Below the pieces are notes generated by a model. The model ran no database searches. It was not told where the DNA came from and worked only from the letters and a program-made list of their open reading frames with translations. From Anaerolineae bacterium (GTDB lineage Bacteria > Chloroflexota > Anaerolineae > Aggregatilineales > Phototrophicaceae), in assembly GCA_017303635.1 (NCBI GenBank), contig JAFLCG010000006.1, positions 124,001 to 188,000 on the forward strand: a stretch of 64,000 nt of DNA, in the 5' to 3' direction. The position numbers were made by a program, and so were the translations under genes. Shown piece by piece: positions 40,533 to 49,709 of this stretch. Position 1 is the first letter of the stretch, and each line of letters begins with the position of its first letter.

Positions 40533-41861
40533 TCACCGCACAACTACGATGACTTCATCCGTGTCAAACGATGCTTGATTGTCCGTAACAGTCAAGGTGA
40601 TGATGTGCGTGCCGAGAGGCAGGTTGACCGAAGCATGAATGCCATGGGCAATGACAATATTGTTTTCTGACCATTGATAGGATGTGATTGCCCCATCCTG
40701 ATCGGTACTGCCCGACCCATCCAGTGATATAGTTGCAACACCTTCACTATTTGCATCAGTGATCGTGACATCCGCCCCTGCATTCGCCACTGGCATGAAG
40801 ACAAACCCCGGAACAAGACCCGGATTTTCAATACGCAGTTCAGCATTTTGCCCGGCAGTGGCAATCGCCAGGCGATTAAACTGTGGATTCCATTCCAGTG
40901 AGCGCGTGCCTGCATTATTGATACTTGCGAAGAAACGCGCCGCTCCCATCTGCACTGAATCACCAACTGAGCCATCACTCGCTATAAATCTTCCGTCACC
41001 TGTCCAATCAAGACTTTGCACATCGAAACTCTGTGATGGGAGAGGATTAACAAATGATCCAGTAGAAACTTCATACCATAGGACGGCCAGTTCACTGCCT
41101 ATAGTAATCCTATCGCCTGATGGGGGTTGCCATGCAATTGAAAGCGCGTAAGGGCCGAGAAGAGATATATCCTTCACAATTTCACCAGTCACAGCGTCCA
41201 GAATGTAGGCGATCAACCCGGTTTCATGGAACATTTCGTTATCAACGATCCGCACCCGATGACCAATACCCGCGATAATCGGTTCCCTGTTTGGCTTCCA
41301 GTCCAGCGCATTACCTAGCGTATATAGGCGGTTGAAGACATACGTACCGGGTATCGTCTTTTGGAGTTGGAATGTCTTCGCATCCCAGATCAGGATGATA
41401 GCAGGTTGCAAATCGGATGATCCTTTATCCCATTCAAGGGCTTCAAGGCTGGCGATTCGCGCACCATCTGGACTCCAATAGACCGCCATACTCTCCGCAC
41501 TTCTGTGCAACGTGTGGGCTAATGTCAGCGATTGAGTGCTGCTGTTCCAATTCCAGATTTCGATAGCATTGCCATTGGTCATGGCGAGCTGCAACCCATT
41601 GGGATTCCATGAAACGGAGTTAACAACCACGCCTTGACGGACTTGTGCGACCAATTGAAGATTGATGTCGTACAGCCGCAATCCATCCAAAGTGGCAACT
41701 GCCAGAATGTTGCCACTGGCGTCCCATCCTACCTGATTAATCTCGGCACCCGCATTAATTTTGGCTAATGGCTGATCTATACCACCCTGGGCAACGATAG
41801 TCATGGTGGTCATGAACAGGATAATTATTGCCATCATTGCTCGTACAGATTTCTTGGTCAT
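40533..41861 (-). CDS. Secreted WD40-like propeller with C-terminal PKD domain
   Basis: 442 residues, ATG at 41861. Signal peptide (MTKKSVRAMMAIIILFMTTM), six to seven WD-like blades (about 35-340; NQVGWDASGNILAVATLDGL, SVSWNPNGLQLAMTNGNAIE, AVYWSPDGARIASLEAL) and a PKD domain (about 350-442; ATISLDGSGSTDQDGAITSY). No enzymatic motif. It follows the Uma2 gene by 27 bp on the same strand but functional linkage is unclear. No Shine-Dalgarno sequence is visible. Confidence 0.8.
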   Translation of the reverse strand: MTKKSVRAMMAIIILFMTTMTIVAQGGIDQPLAKINAGAEINQVGWDASGNILAVATLDGLRLYDINLQLVAQVRQGVVVNSVSWNPNGLQLAMTNGNAIEIWNWNSSTQSLTLAHTLHRSAESMAVYWSPDGARIASLEALEWDKGSSDLQPAIILIWDAKTFQLQKTIPGTYVFNRLYTLGNALDWKPNREPIIAGIGHRVRIVDNEMFHETGLIAYILDAVTGEIVKDISLLGPYALSIAWQPPSGDRITIGSELAVLWYEVSTGSFVNPLPSQSFDVQSLDWTGDGRFIASDGSVGDSVQMGAARFFASINNAGTRSLEWNPQFNRLAIATAGQNAELRIENPGLVPGFVFMPVANAGADVTITDANSEGVATISLDGSGSTDQDGAITSYQWSENNIVIAHGIHASVNLPLGTHIITLTVTDNQASFDTDEVIVVVR

Positions 41862-41888
41862 TTGCGTTTTACTAGACGCCAGCCACTT

Positions 41889-42464
41889 CTATGTACCGGC
41901 GAATAAATCCTTGACGGGAAGGATGAAGCCAGGCAGCACATCACCGCCATCCAGAGTATCTTCTTCCCGTAGAATATCTTCAGTGGTGGCTGTCAAGACC
42001 ATCACCATACGCTTCAGAGTCAGCACCAGCCACACCAGTGTGGCCCCATTTTGCAGATAGTAGGCCGCCTTCGCCCTCATATCCGGTATGGTGTCATCCG
42101 GGGATTGCACCTCGATGATGAGGTCGGGCATCTGATAAGCCGGGCCGCGCTCAACGATGGGCTGCAACCGGGAGGCACTGGTGAACTCGACATCCGGTAG
42201 AAAGGTATTCCGGTTGTCCTCCGGCACCCGACGCCGCACTTCAAAAGCTACCCGCCCCAGACCGCGCGGTTCGACAAAGGCGCGTATGAGAAAGTAAGCA
42301 TTCCCTGAAACCAGACTGTGTTTCTCGGTCGGCATCTTCTCCACAATCTCCCCGTTGATGAGTTCAAAGCGGCGGTCGGCGTTTTCCGGGCGGGCGATGA
42401 AGGCTTCAAATTCGTCAGCGGTTGTTGTGACTGGAGCTAACACGGTCGCTTCAGGTGGGGCCAT
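41889..42464 (-). CDS. Uma2-family (DUF820) putative nuclease
   Basis: 191 residues from the ATG at 42464; AGGAGG lies 9 nt upstream, which excludes the longer TTG start. PD-(D/E)XK-type elements: FELINGEIVEKMPT, FLPDVEFTSA (PD) and MPDLIIEVQSPDDT (E-x-Q in the usual E-x-K place). Uma2 proteins are abundant in cyanobacteria and Chloroflexota; their substrate is not established. Gln instead of Lys at the third position could weaken catalysis, though family members vary here. Confidence 0.85.
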   Translation of the reverse strand: MAPPEATVLAPVTTTADEFEAFIARPENADRRFELINGEIVEKMPTEKHSLVSGNAYFLIRAFVEPRGLGRVAFEVRRRVPEDNRNTFLPDVEFTSASRLQPIVERGPAYQMPDLIIEVQSPDDTIPDMRAKAAYYLQNGATLVWLVLTLKRMVMVLTATTEDILREEDTLDGGDVLPGFILPVKDLFAGT

Positions 42465-42497
42465 TGGATCGTACCTCCTCAAACTGGTTTACAAGGA

Positions 42498-42597
42498 TAG
42501 GACTTACGCATTCACGGGATCGCTGCGCGATATACGGGCGCAGACTGCCTACGGCATAATCCTCCCCTACCCGATGCGGTGTTCTGCGTAAGTCCTA
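42498..42597. repeat. 100-bp MITE-like element with 13-bp inverted ends
   Basis: TAGGACTTACGCA (42498-42510) and TGCGTAAGTCCTA (42585-42597) are perfect inverted ends. A third end copy, TGCGTAAGTCC, lies at 42647-42657 beyond the 26-bp palindromic repeat (42607-42632). Related to the element at 5200-5276. No transposase. Confidence 0.75.
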
Positions 42598-42606
42598 AAG
42601 ATTACG

Positions 42607-42632
42607 GCGGGCGCACAGCCGTGCGCCCCTAC
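42607..42632. repeat. 26-bp palindromic intergenic repeat, copy 2
   Basis: Exact reverse complement of 3497-3522. It lies between two copies of the TGCGTAAGTCC end, so it may be cargo of a composite element. Confidence 0.8.
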
Positions 42633-42689
42633 AAGAAAACCCTTTTTGCGTAAGTCCAGATTTCTTCACGAATCACCCACTAACCACTC

Positions 42690-45425
42690 CTAATAGTATC
42701 CCGGTAGCAGTAGGGGTTGACCGTTCAGTTCCACGTAGTAATACGGCACCCAGCCGATACCGAACAATTCCATCTGAATGTCCTTCTTGAAGGGCGTGAT
42801 GACGTAGGGAACGGCCTCGGCAGCCACCTTCGCCCACTTGTCGTTGATGGCGTTGATCTCGCCCTGAGCGCGATCCTGAATCTTCTGCAGTTCTTCTTCC
42901 AGGTCAGCAATCTCACGTTCGAGGTCGGTCATCTGCTCCTGCGACTGGCGGCGGAAGCGGGTCGCCCGGCTGGTGCGGGAGAGCGTGTAGGTGGTGCGGC
43001 CCTTGAACAGCGAGAGCAGCGCCTCCCCTTTCGTGAAGAATTCTTCGCGCTTGAGATCGGCCAGTTCCTTGCGCTCGGCGCTCAGGTTGCGCTCGTTGCG
43101 GCGCAGCTTGTCCTCGACCGAGTCCATCAGCTTTTCGTACTTGGCCGCCAGCGCATCGATTTCCTTATCGCGGTTTTCGTGCGCCAACTGCTGCACCTGC
43201 GCCCAGTAATTGCTGGGATCCGCCCCTGGCGCGCCATAGATGCCCAACGTCGGGTTGAATGGCACTTCGATCTTGGCGACGGTGTAAAGCATATCGACCA
43301 ACTCTTTTTGCAGCGCGGTCATGCGCTTGGAGTCGGTCAGGCCCGGCGGCATATCGGCGTAGATGGCTGCGGCCAGCGGCACCCCGGAGAGCCGCCGGGG
43401 ATCGACTGGAGTCGCCAGCGCCTGTTCCCAGGCGACGATGCCAGCCTTCTGCACATCCGGCACCAGATAGGCGTACGGCTGGGCCGTGAACATCTGCGCT
43501 TTCTTATCCTGATAGCGCACCTGAGCCTGCGCCAGCAGCACCGGACGGTAGGCCAGCAGCGCGGAAGGCATCCCCATCGCCATGATGCGCGTCTGCTGGA
43601 TGTAGCCGTCGATGGCCTGCTGGGCGCTGACCGTAGCCGGGATGAAATACTGGGTGGTCGCGGCGGGCAAGGCCGGTTGGGTGGCGCTGAAACCAGGCGG
43701 CGCATTCAGGTTGCGGAGGGTTGTGGCCTGCGTACTTTGCGGCGGCATGGACTGAGTCCAGCCGGGGTTGCTCATCGGCTGGGTCATCTGCATGGTCGAG
43801 CCGGGCGGCACCGGCGGCATGGCATTGGTCATACCGGGGGGCATCGGCGGCATGGGCGGGGCTGCCTGAGCGCCATAGCCCATTTCAGGGGGCAGTGGTG
43901 GCAGGTTTCCGCCACCCATACCCGGCATCGAGGCCGGAGCGGCGGGCATGGCCTGGGTGAAGCCTGAAACAGCCGGACGAGCTGCGCCGAGGCGCGCCAT
44001 CAACTCCTGCTTTTGATTCGCCATCAGTTGAGTCACCTGTTGGCGAGTCAGGGGGCCGCGCAGGTAGCTCATGGCCCAACGACTGTGCACCATGACCGGC
44101 CCGCCCGTGTCATGCACATTATTCATCAGGAAGACGCGGGGTTCGATGTCCGCGATCAGCCGGTTGACATCGGCCAGATTCAGGTTCTGCTGGGCACTGG
44201 CGAGCGACTCCAACCCGGACATGACACGCTGGCGGTCGTTGTCGCTGGTCAAGCGCCCGATGAACCACGTCCCGGCATTGGAAAGCCCTTTGTAGTCCAG
44301 GTCGCCTGGGTTCTGGGTCGCCAGCACGAGTCCCAGTCCAAAAGCGCGCGCCTGCTTGAGCAACCGCAGCAGCGGGTCTTTGGTCGGCGGATTCTTGGGA
44401 TACGGCGGGAAGTAGCCGAACATCTCGTCGATGTAGAGGATGGAGCGCAGGCTGGTGGTGCCGGATTGCATCCGCATCCAGCCGAGCATGTTCTCCAGAA
44501 TCAGGGTGATGATGAACTGGCGCTCGGCTTCGTTCAAATGCGCGATGTAGAAGATCGAGACGCGGGCGCGACCATTGGGCTGGTACATCAGCTTCTGAAT
44601 ATCCAGCGGCTCGCCATTGATCCACGATTGGAAGGATGGCGCCGCCACGATGTTATTGAGCGCCATCGCCAGCTTGAAGCGGGCTTTCTCGCTCATATAG
44701 TCGTCGATGGGCAGCACACCCAGTTTGGTAAAAGGCGGCTTCTGCACCTGCGTGATGATGTCTTCCAGCGTCAGGCTGATGCCCTGCGACCAGTTATACT
44801 CGAAGATGTTGGCGACCAGGACGTGTTCCTTGTCCTTGACCGGCTCCACATTCAGGCCGATGAGCGCCAGCAGTGCGGTCACGATGCCGTTGATCTTTTC
44901 GCGCAGGCTCTCCTCGTTGCCGATCCAGCCTTCTTTGGGGGCGGCCAGCGACGCCAGGATGCTGATGGGCAGGCCAGAATCCGACCCCGGCGTGTAGATG
45001 CTGTACTGGGCGATGCCCTTCAGCCAGCGCAGGCGATCCGGCACGATGCCCCAGTTGGCCAGGCCATCCTGCCATCTGGCAGCCTGATCTGCCGCGTAGG
45101 AATCCATATCCAGTCCGGCGCGGCGGGCATCATCCAGGTTGACCCAGGGCTTGAAGTCCTCCGGCTTGAAATCCGGGAAGGTCAGCAGCAGGTTGGTGAT
45201 GTCCCCTTTGGGGTCGATGATGATGGCCGGGATGTTGTCGAGGATGGCCTCTTCCAGAATATCAATACAAAGGCCGGTCTTGCCGCTGCCGGTCATGCCG
45301 ACCACGATGGCATGCGTGACGAGGTCACGGGCATCATAGTAGACGATGTCGCTGGTCATCTTGCGGTCGTTGGGGTCATAGCGGCGACCAAGGTAAAAAG
45401 TGGTGGGCGCTTCAATAAAGGGCAT
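42690..45425 (-). CDS. HerA/VirB4-like ATP-binding protein
   Basis: Start at 45425 with AAGGA 9 nt upstream (a frame to 45479 has no such site) gives 911 residues. N-terminal ATPase with Walker A GMTGSGKTG (about 50-58), IIDPKGDITN, Walker B SILYIDEMFGYFPP (about 340) and LVLATQNPGDLDYKGLSNAG sensor region; then a Pro/Met-rich linker (about 500-610) and a C-terminal coiled-coil region (about 740-860). The first half is typical of HerA/VirB4-type helicase and translocase proteins. No partner NurA or conjugation gene is near. It may move DNA or protein; unresolved. Confidence 0.85.
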   Translation of the reverse strand: MPFIEAPTTFYLGRRYDPNDRKMTSDIVYYDARDLVTHAIVVGMTGSGKTGLCIDILEEAILDNIPAIIIDPKGDITNLLLTFPDFKPEDFKPWVNLDDARRAGLDMDSYAADQAARWQDGLANWGIVPDRLRWLKGIAQYSIYTPGSDSGLPISILASLAAPKEGWIGNEESLREKINGIVTALLALIGLNVEPVKDKEHVLVANIFEYNWSQGISLTLEDIITQVQKPPFTKLGVLPIDDYMSEKARFKLAMALNNIVAAPSFQSWINGEPLDIQKLMYQPNGRARVSIFYIAHLNEAERQFIITLILENMLGWMRMQSGTTSLRSILYIDEMFGYFPPYPKNPPTKDPLLRLLKQARAFGLGLVLATQNPGDLDYKGLSNAGTWFIGRLTSDNDRQRVMSGLESLASAQQNLNLADVNRLIADIEPRVFLMNNVHDTGGPVMVHSRWAMSYLRGPLTRQQVTQLMANQKQELMARLGAARPAVSGFTQAMPAAPASMPGMGGGNLPPLPPEMGYGAQAAPPMPPMPPGMTNAMPPVPPGSTMQMTQPMSNPGWTQSMPPQSTQATTLRNLNAPPGFSATQPALPAATTQYFIPATVSAQQAIDGYIQQTRIMAMGMPSALLAYRPVLLAQAQVRYQDKKAQMFTAQPYAYLVPDVQKAGIVAWEQALATPVDPRRLSGVPLAAAIYADMPPGLTDSKRMTALQKELVDMLYTVAKIEVPFNPTLGIYGAPGADPSNYWAQVQQLAHENRDKEIDALAAKYEKLMDSVEDKLRRNERNLSAERKELADLKREEFFTKGEALLSLFKGRTTYTLSRTSRATRFRRQSQEQMTDLEREIADLEEELQKIQDRAQGEINAINDKWAKVAAEAVPYVITPFKKDIQMELFGIGWVPYYYVELNGQPLLLPGYY

Positions 45426-45524
45426 GGGGAAGTGTCCTTTTAGGTAGCAAACAGCGTTCAGCTTGTCCGCATGAGACAAGAGCGATTATAGCACGGATGG
45501 GCTAGGCAGGGGCACCACCTGCCC

Positions 45525-45926
45525 TTAGGGGTTGTTCAAGCGCGGCGGGAGTGGAATCGGGCGTATCTCCCGGAAAGCCAGCGCCACCCATTCGGTGTAG
45601 GTCAGAATGAGGATGCGGGGCCGTATGGAGATGAGCCACGGCTGCCGATCAAAGTACTGTGTATACGCTTCAAATGACGTGAGCTTGTCTAACCTGGACT
45701 CCTTGAAGGCAGGATCAAGCGTTTTCAGAAACGTATAGGCGACCGGACGCAGCAGAATGACCTTGAGCCGATACAACTCGCGCTGATCAAAGCCGAACGG
45801 CTCAAAGGATTCGGGCGTATAAGTTCGGCAATCGACGGTTAGAGAATGATGGAGGGCCAGCAGAAAATCTGCGTGGCGTGCGGGCGCGAGTGTCTGAAGG
45901 CCATCGTCAATGATCTGCTCAAGCAT
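45525..45926 (-). CDS. Hypothetical protein
   Basis: 133 residues from the ATG at 45926 (AGGGAC upstream); the longer frame to 46004 has no ribosome site. Mixed alpha/beta with TPESFEPFGFDQRELYRLKV and RILILTYTEWVALAFREIRP. I do not recognise a family. It lies 99 bp upstream of the HerA-like gene on the same strand... that is, transcribed away from 46141 and toward that gene's start region, so it may share its transcript. Confidence 0.5.
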   Translation of the reverse strand: MLEQIIDDGLQTLAPARHADFLLALHHSLTVDCRTYTPESFEPFGFDQRELYRLKVILLRPVAYTFLKTLDPAFKESRLDKLTSFEAYTQYFDRQPWLISIRPRILILTYTEWVALAFREIRPIPLPPRLNNP

Positions 45927-46140
45927 GTTGGTCTTGTCCCTATGGCAGCTATGACAGGTTCGTTCAAGGGTGGGAGCCCAACTGACAAGACACAATACTA
46001 GCACAAATGAGCTATTTCAGGCGATATTCTCACCGAATTTTATCAAAAGGCACAGCTTAACACTGACACAGACAGTGGATCTCCTGATTGGTGTATGCTA
46101 CCGGCATGTAAATCTGCGATGCGCCTCAAGGAAATTCAGC

Positions 46141-46854
46141 ATGGACTGGGATCAAGCAGGTTACGATGTCCGGTGTGAGTGGGGCTTGCAGGGCATCATC
46201 CATCTCGCTCCGACGAGCGATGTGGTCATCATCGTGGATGTACTGTCATTCTCGACCTGTGTCGATGTCGCTGTCAGCCGGGGTGCTCGTGTCTTTCCCT
46301 ATAGCTGGAAGGATGAACGTGCTGAACACTATGCCCGGGAACGCGGCGCGGTGTTGGCAACCAGTAACCGATCTGCACCCGGTTACTCGCTCTCACCCGT
46401 GTCGCTGCGTGGCATCCCTGCCGGAACGCGCCTGGTGCTGCCCTCTCCCAATGGGGCGACCCTCAGCCTTGCGACCGGCGAGACGCCAACCCTGTGCGGC
46501 TGCTTGCGGAATGCGGCGGCAGTGGCTCTGGCGGCTGCGCAGATTGGCACCCGGATTACCGTCATTCCGGCTGGCGAGCGCTGGCCGGACGGCTCACTAC
46601 GCCCAGCCCTAGAGGATTGGATCGGCGCAGGCGCGATTATCGCTGGACTGCCAGGGAGTCGGTCACCGGAAGCGCAACTGGCGGAACAGGCGTTTCAGCA
46701 GATGCGACATGCACTGCCAGAGGTCTTGCTGAAATGTGCATCCGGGCAGGAACTGGTCAGGAAGGGATTCCCGGATGATGTATTAACGGCGGCAGCCTGG
46801 AACGTGAGCAGTACGGTGCCCCGATTACAGAATGAATCCTATCAGGAAAGTTGA
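46141..46854 (+). CDS. 2-phosphosulfolactate phosphatase family (ComB-like)
   Basis: 237 residues from the ATG at 46141 with AAGGAAA 8 nt upstream; the frame to 45970 is unsupported. ComB hallmarks: VIIVDVLSFSTCVDVAVSRGA, LPSPNGATLSLA and the end AAAWNVSSTVPRL. The archetype hydrolyses 2-phosphosulfolactate in coenzyme M synthesis. Bacterial copies are common without the other pathway genes, and none is seen here, so the substrate is uncertain. Convergent with the DUF402 gene, 18 bp away. Confidence 0.85.
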   Translation: MDWDQAGYDVRCEWGLQGIIHLAPTSDVVIIVDVLSFSTCVDVAVSRGARVFPYSWKDERAEHYARERGAVLATSNRSAPGYSLSPVSLRGIPAGTRLVLPSPNGATLSLATGETPTLCGCLRNAAAVALAAAQIGTRITVIPAGERWPDGSLRPALEDWIGAGAIIAGLPGSRSPEAQLAEQAFQQMRHALPEVLLKCASGQELVRKGFPDDVLTAAAWNVSSTVPRLQNESYQES

Positions 46855-46872
46855 GCCGTTGAGTTTTGCAAT

Positions 46873-47343
46873 TCACCGAATCTTGTCGAACGGCACATCT
46901 CGTGAGGTCACGCGCTGGCGGATGGCCTGGATGGCCGTGAAGACGACCATGCGCTCCTTATCTGAAAGTGGGAGCGCCTCAAATTCCTGTTCATCCAACA
47001 GGGTGATGGTGCCATCCGGCGCGACGAACACATCTACTTCCAGATCGTCCGCCTTGACGGTCTGCCCCTCGATGATGGCGGGCCGGGTGACATTGCAGTA
47101 CCAGCCGCGCAGCCGTCCGCTATCGCCTTCCTGCACCTCAAAGACGTTGTACCAGCGGTCGGTGTAGAACCACTCGATCATGCGGTCGCCGGTCTCGAAG
47201 ACCACCACGCCCAGGTCAGCCCGTGGGCGCTGGAAAACCGCCTGGATGCAGATGGAGGTGGGGGTCTGGCTCAGCAGATCGCCGGTGTAGCGTGTCAGTT
47301 CTTTACCTTCGTGGTTCAGTTTGAGGACGGTGATGGTGGTCAT
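46873..47343 (-). CDS. DUF402 (FomD-like) protein
   Basis: 156 residues, ATG at 47343. DUF402 features: GVVVFETGDRMIEWFYTDRWYNVFEV, GWYCNVTRPA and DLEVDVFVAPDGT...LLDEQEFEALPL. FomD-type members hydrolyse nucleoside phosphates or phosphonate conjugates with divalent metal; the Asp/Glu cluster fits metal binding. Cytosolic. Divergent to the next gene at 47484. Confidence 0.85.
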   Translation of the reverse strand: MTTITVLKLNHEGKELTRYTGDLLSQTPTSICIQAVFQRPRADLGVVVFETGDRMIEWFYTDRWYNVFEVQEGDSGRLRGWYCNVTRPAIIEGQTVKADDLEVDVFVAPDGTITLLDEQEFEALPLSDKERMVVFTAIQAIRQRVTSRDVPFDKIR

Positions 47344-47483
47344 GGATCATTGAATCCCGTTTCAGAAAGGGCCGGGTAACTGATGAATAAGAATGCGCTT
47401 TCTTGCAGGATTTCACAATAGCACAGATGACCCCGTTTCCCGATAGAATCGAGTTGGTTGAACCCATTCAGGAGGTTTGGCTG

Positions 47484-47951
47484 ATGAGTGGCCCTGAAGA
47501 ACTTGAAAGCCGCCAGCAATTATTGGTGCAACTGGATTCCCAGGTCAAAGCGCTGGTAGACACCTATCGTCAACTGCCGGATACCAGCTTTCCCGTTTAT
47601 GAAGGTTGGTCGGCGCAGGATGTGCTGGCGCACCTGACCTTCTGGCACGAGAGTTTTGCCCGTAATCTGACGGCCCTTGCCACAGGTTCACCTCCACAGC
47701 CGCTCAAGGGGAAGCTCCATGATCTGAATCAGGCGGGCGTGGAGTCCATGCGGGGATCTTCGCTGGATGTGATCATCCGCCGACTGGAAAGCGCTCATCA
47801 GCAGATTCAGGCGCATATCCTCAATCCAGCAGTGACGATCATCCCCTACCGCAAAGGCTCGCGTGATCTTACCCCACCAGATCATTTGCACTTGGTGACC
47901 GATCACATCGGCAAACACCTGCGCGATGTGATCTCACGAGGCCGAGGCTAA
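47484..47951 (+). CDS. ClbS/DfsB or DinB-like four-helix protein
   Basis: 155 residues from the ATG at 47484 with AGGAGG 8 nt upstream, which decides against the frame from 47403. Pattern: helix, WSAQDVLAHLTFWHESFARNL, then long helices to the end ( DHLHLVTDHIGKHLRDVI). His residues in HLTFWH and DHIGKH are where DinB-type proteins hold a metal. Likely a thiol- or detox-type DinB-superfamily member; activity unknown. The last 18 bp overlap the tail of the convergent aquaporin gene. Confidence 0.75.
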   Translation: MSGPEELESRQQLLVQLDSQVKALVDTYRQLPDTSFPVYEGWSAQDVLAHLTFWHESFARNLTALATGSPPQPLKGKLHDLNQAGVESMRGSSLDVIIRRLESAHQQIQAHILNPAVTIIPYRKGSRDLTPPDHLHLVTDHIGKHLRDVISRGRG

Positions 47952-48608
47952 AGGACTGGGGTCGCGGATAAGTTGGTAGGCCAATGCCCCGATAACCGCG
48001 CCGAGGATAGGGCCGACCCAGTAGAGCCAGTGCGCCGTCCACACGCCGCTGACCAGCGCTGGCCCGAAGGAGCGTGCGGGATTCATCGAAGCTCCGCTGA
48101 TCGGCCCGCCCCACATTGCGTCCAGGGCAACCGTGAAGCCAATCGCCAACGCCGCCGGTGCGCCGGTGGCCTTGCCATCGGTGGCGACGGCGATGATGAC
48201 AAACATGAGCGCAGCGGTCAGCAGGATTTCCAGCACAAAGGATTGTAGTTCTGGACCAACCGGGACCGTCGCGCCGAGGCCGGGTGCCTCCGGGAAGAGC
48301 AGCCGCAGGGTCAGCGCCGCCAGCGTTGCTGCCAGCATCTGTGCGGCGATATAGAACGGCACCTCCGCCCATTTGAGGAATTTGGTGACGGCGAAGGCCA
48401 GCGTCACTGCCGGGTTGAAGTGTGCGCCGGAGATATGCCCGGTGGCAGCAATCATCACGGCCACGATCAGGCCAAAGGTAAGCGCCACCCCCACATGTCC
48501 GAGCGCCCCGGTCTGGGTGTTGACGATGATCGCGCCGCAGCCTGCGGTCACGAGGGCGTAAGTGCCGATGAACTCCGCCCCGATCCGGCGGATGAGTGTC
48601 TTGTCCAC
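47934..48608 (-). CDS. MIP-family channel, bacterial NIP-like (AqpN-type) aquaporin
   Basis: 224 residues from a GTG at 48608 with GGAG 8 nt upstream. Six membrane helices and two NPA boxes: HISGAHFNPAVT (NPA 65-67) and GASMNPARSFGPA (NPA 176-178, pore Arg179). Helix 5 reads AIGFTVALDAMWGGPISGAS, which resembles bacterial NIP-like channels rather than AqpZ, whose filter His is absent. NIP-like channels pass arsenite and other neutral hydroxides, and bacterial AqpN genes are known beside ars genes, as here (two ArsC-type genes 1-2 kb upstream on the same strand). The gap of 332 bp to the preceding gene argues for its own promoter. Confidence 0.85.
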   Translation of the reverse strand: MDKTLIRRIGAEFIGTYALVTAGCGAIIVNTQTGALGHVGVALTFGLIVAVMIAATGHISGAHFNPAVTLAFAVTKFLKWAEVPFYIAAQMLAATLAALTLRLLFPEAPGLGATVPVGPELQSFVLEILLTAALMFVIIAVATDGKATGAPAALAIGFTVALDAMWGGPISGASMNPARSFGPALVSGVWTAHWLYWVGPILGAVIGALAYQLIRDPSPLASAS

Positions 48609-48681
48609 GGTGTTGGCTCCAATGCGTTGGGGACAGGTTTCAGGTTACAAGTTTCAGGTTATGGGCTGCCAGCGACCAGCC

Positions 48682-48735
48682 ACGCCAGACGTTAAAACGT
48701 CCGGCTCCGATAAAGACAAGCCCACTAAAGGGGCT
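48682..48735. repeat. Dispersed intergenic repeat, copy 2 (reversed)
   Basis: CGCCAGACGTTAAAACGTCC then AAGCCCACTAAAGGGGCT, a reversed and slightly diverged copy of 5352-5404. Both hairpins are kept by compensating changes in places, which suggests that RNA or DNA secondary structure is maintained. Confidence 0.6.
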
Positions 48736-48940
48736 GGAAGAGGGTAACGTAAGCATTAAATCTCCCAAACGACCCGTTTTGCATAACCTTGCTACAGTGC
48801 AATTCGTTAGTGAAGTGCCTTTGCAGCACGCGATGCCCTACATCACCCCGTTGAACTGCGTACGTCCGGACTTCTTCACTTTGTACTCAGTACACTCTAC
48901 GCTGTCTTCTCCTGTGAACTGAGAACTGTGTACTCTCGTC

Positions 48941-49666
48941 CTACCCCTTCCCATCCCGCAGCATCTGGGCGTATTCGTGCGGCATCTCGGAGGCTTCGAT
49001 AGCCTGGGCGGTGCGTTCCACGTCATAAGCCAGACGAATGAACTCCACTTGCAGATCGCGCCCGCTGGCGGAGAGGACAATGTATCCGGCACGAGGATCA
49101 TTGTCTTTGGGTTTGCCGACGCTGCCCGCATTGACGACGTGCCGTCCGCTGCCGAGGACGCGGTGATAGGGCAAGTGGGTATGCCCGCAGACCAGCACAT
49201 CGGCTTCAGCCTGATCCAGCAGACGCTCGATACCCGCTTCCGGGCGGTCTTCAAACAGGTACTCGTTGATCTTACGGGGGCTGCCATGCACCAGCGCGAC
49301 CCGCAAGTCACCGAGCTGTAAACTAATCTCAGCGACCAGGCTCCGCAGATAGGCTTTATTGGCCTCGGTCGTCTGTGCGTTCGACCAGGCAATCGACCGT
49401 TTGCCGAGGGCTTCAGCAGTGGGGTTGGTATAGGCGCAGCCGCAGTCATCGCTGGAAAGCCCCACACCCTGATCGTAATTGCCCATGATGGTCGGGATAT
49501 TGCGCCCCCGGATGCTCTCGATCACTTCATTCGGGAAGGTACCATAGCCGACCAGATCACCCAGGCAGTACCAGTTGGGCAGTTGGCGAGCTTCCATATC
49601 GGCCAGAACCACTTCCAGCGCGGGCAGATTGCCGTGAATATCCCCAAAAACAGTGATGCGATCCAT
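48941..49666 (-). CDS. Calcineurin-like metallophosphoesterase (YfcE/MJ0936-like)
   Basis: 241 residues, ATG at 49666. All metal motifs are present in order: GDIHGN, GDLVGYG, GNYD, VHGSP and GHTHLPY. The compact layout matches YfcE-like phosphodiesterases. Substrate not predictable. It starts 43 bp after the ArsR-ArsC stop on the same strand, so it is probably in that transcript, although no arsenic role is known for it. Confidence 0.88.
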   Translation of the reverse strand: MDRITVFGDIHGNLPALEVVLADMEARQLPNWYCLGDLVGYGTFPNEVIESIRGRNIPTIMGNYDQGVGLSSDDCGCAYTNPTAEALGKRSIAWSNAQTTEANKAYLRSLVAEISLQLGDLRVALVHGSPRKINEYLFEDRPEAGIERLLDQAEADVLVCGHTHLPYHRVLGSGRHVVNAGSVGKPKDNDPRAGYIVLSASGRDLQVEFIRLAYDVERTAQAIEASEMPHEYAQMLRDGKG

Positions 49667-49709
49667 ATTGGCTCCAATTGCGTGTTAGGGGCGGCCCGGC
49701 GGGTCGCCG

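Noticed and set aside
44013-45443. Long open frame (476 codons) on plus
   Set aside because: Lies opposite the HerA-like ATPase gene (minus), whose motifs are intact; it is an antisense shadow of GC-rich coding sequence. The same holds for the 416-codon plus frame at 42717-43967.
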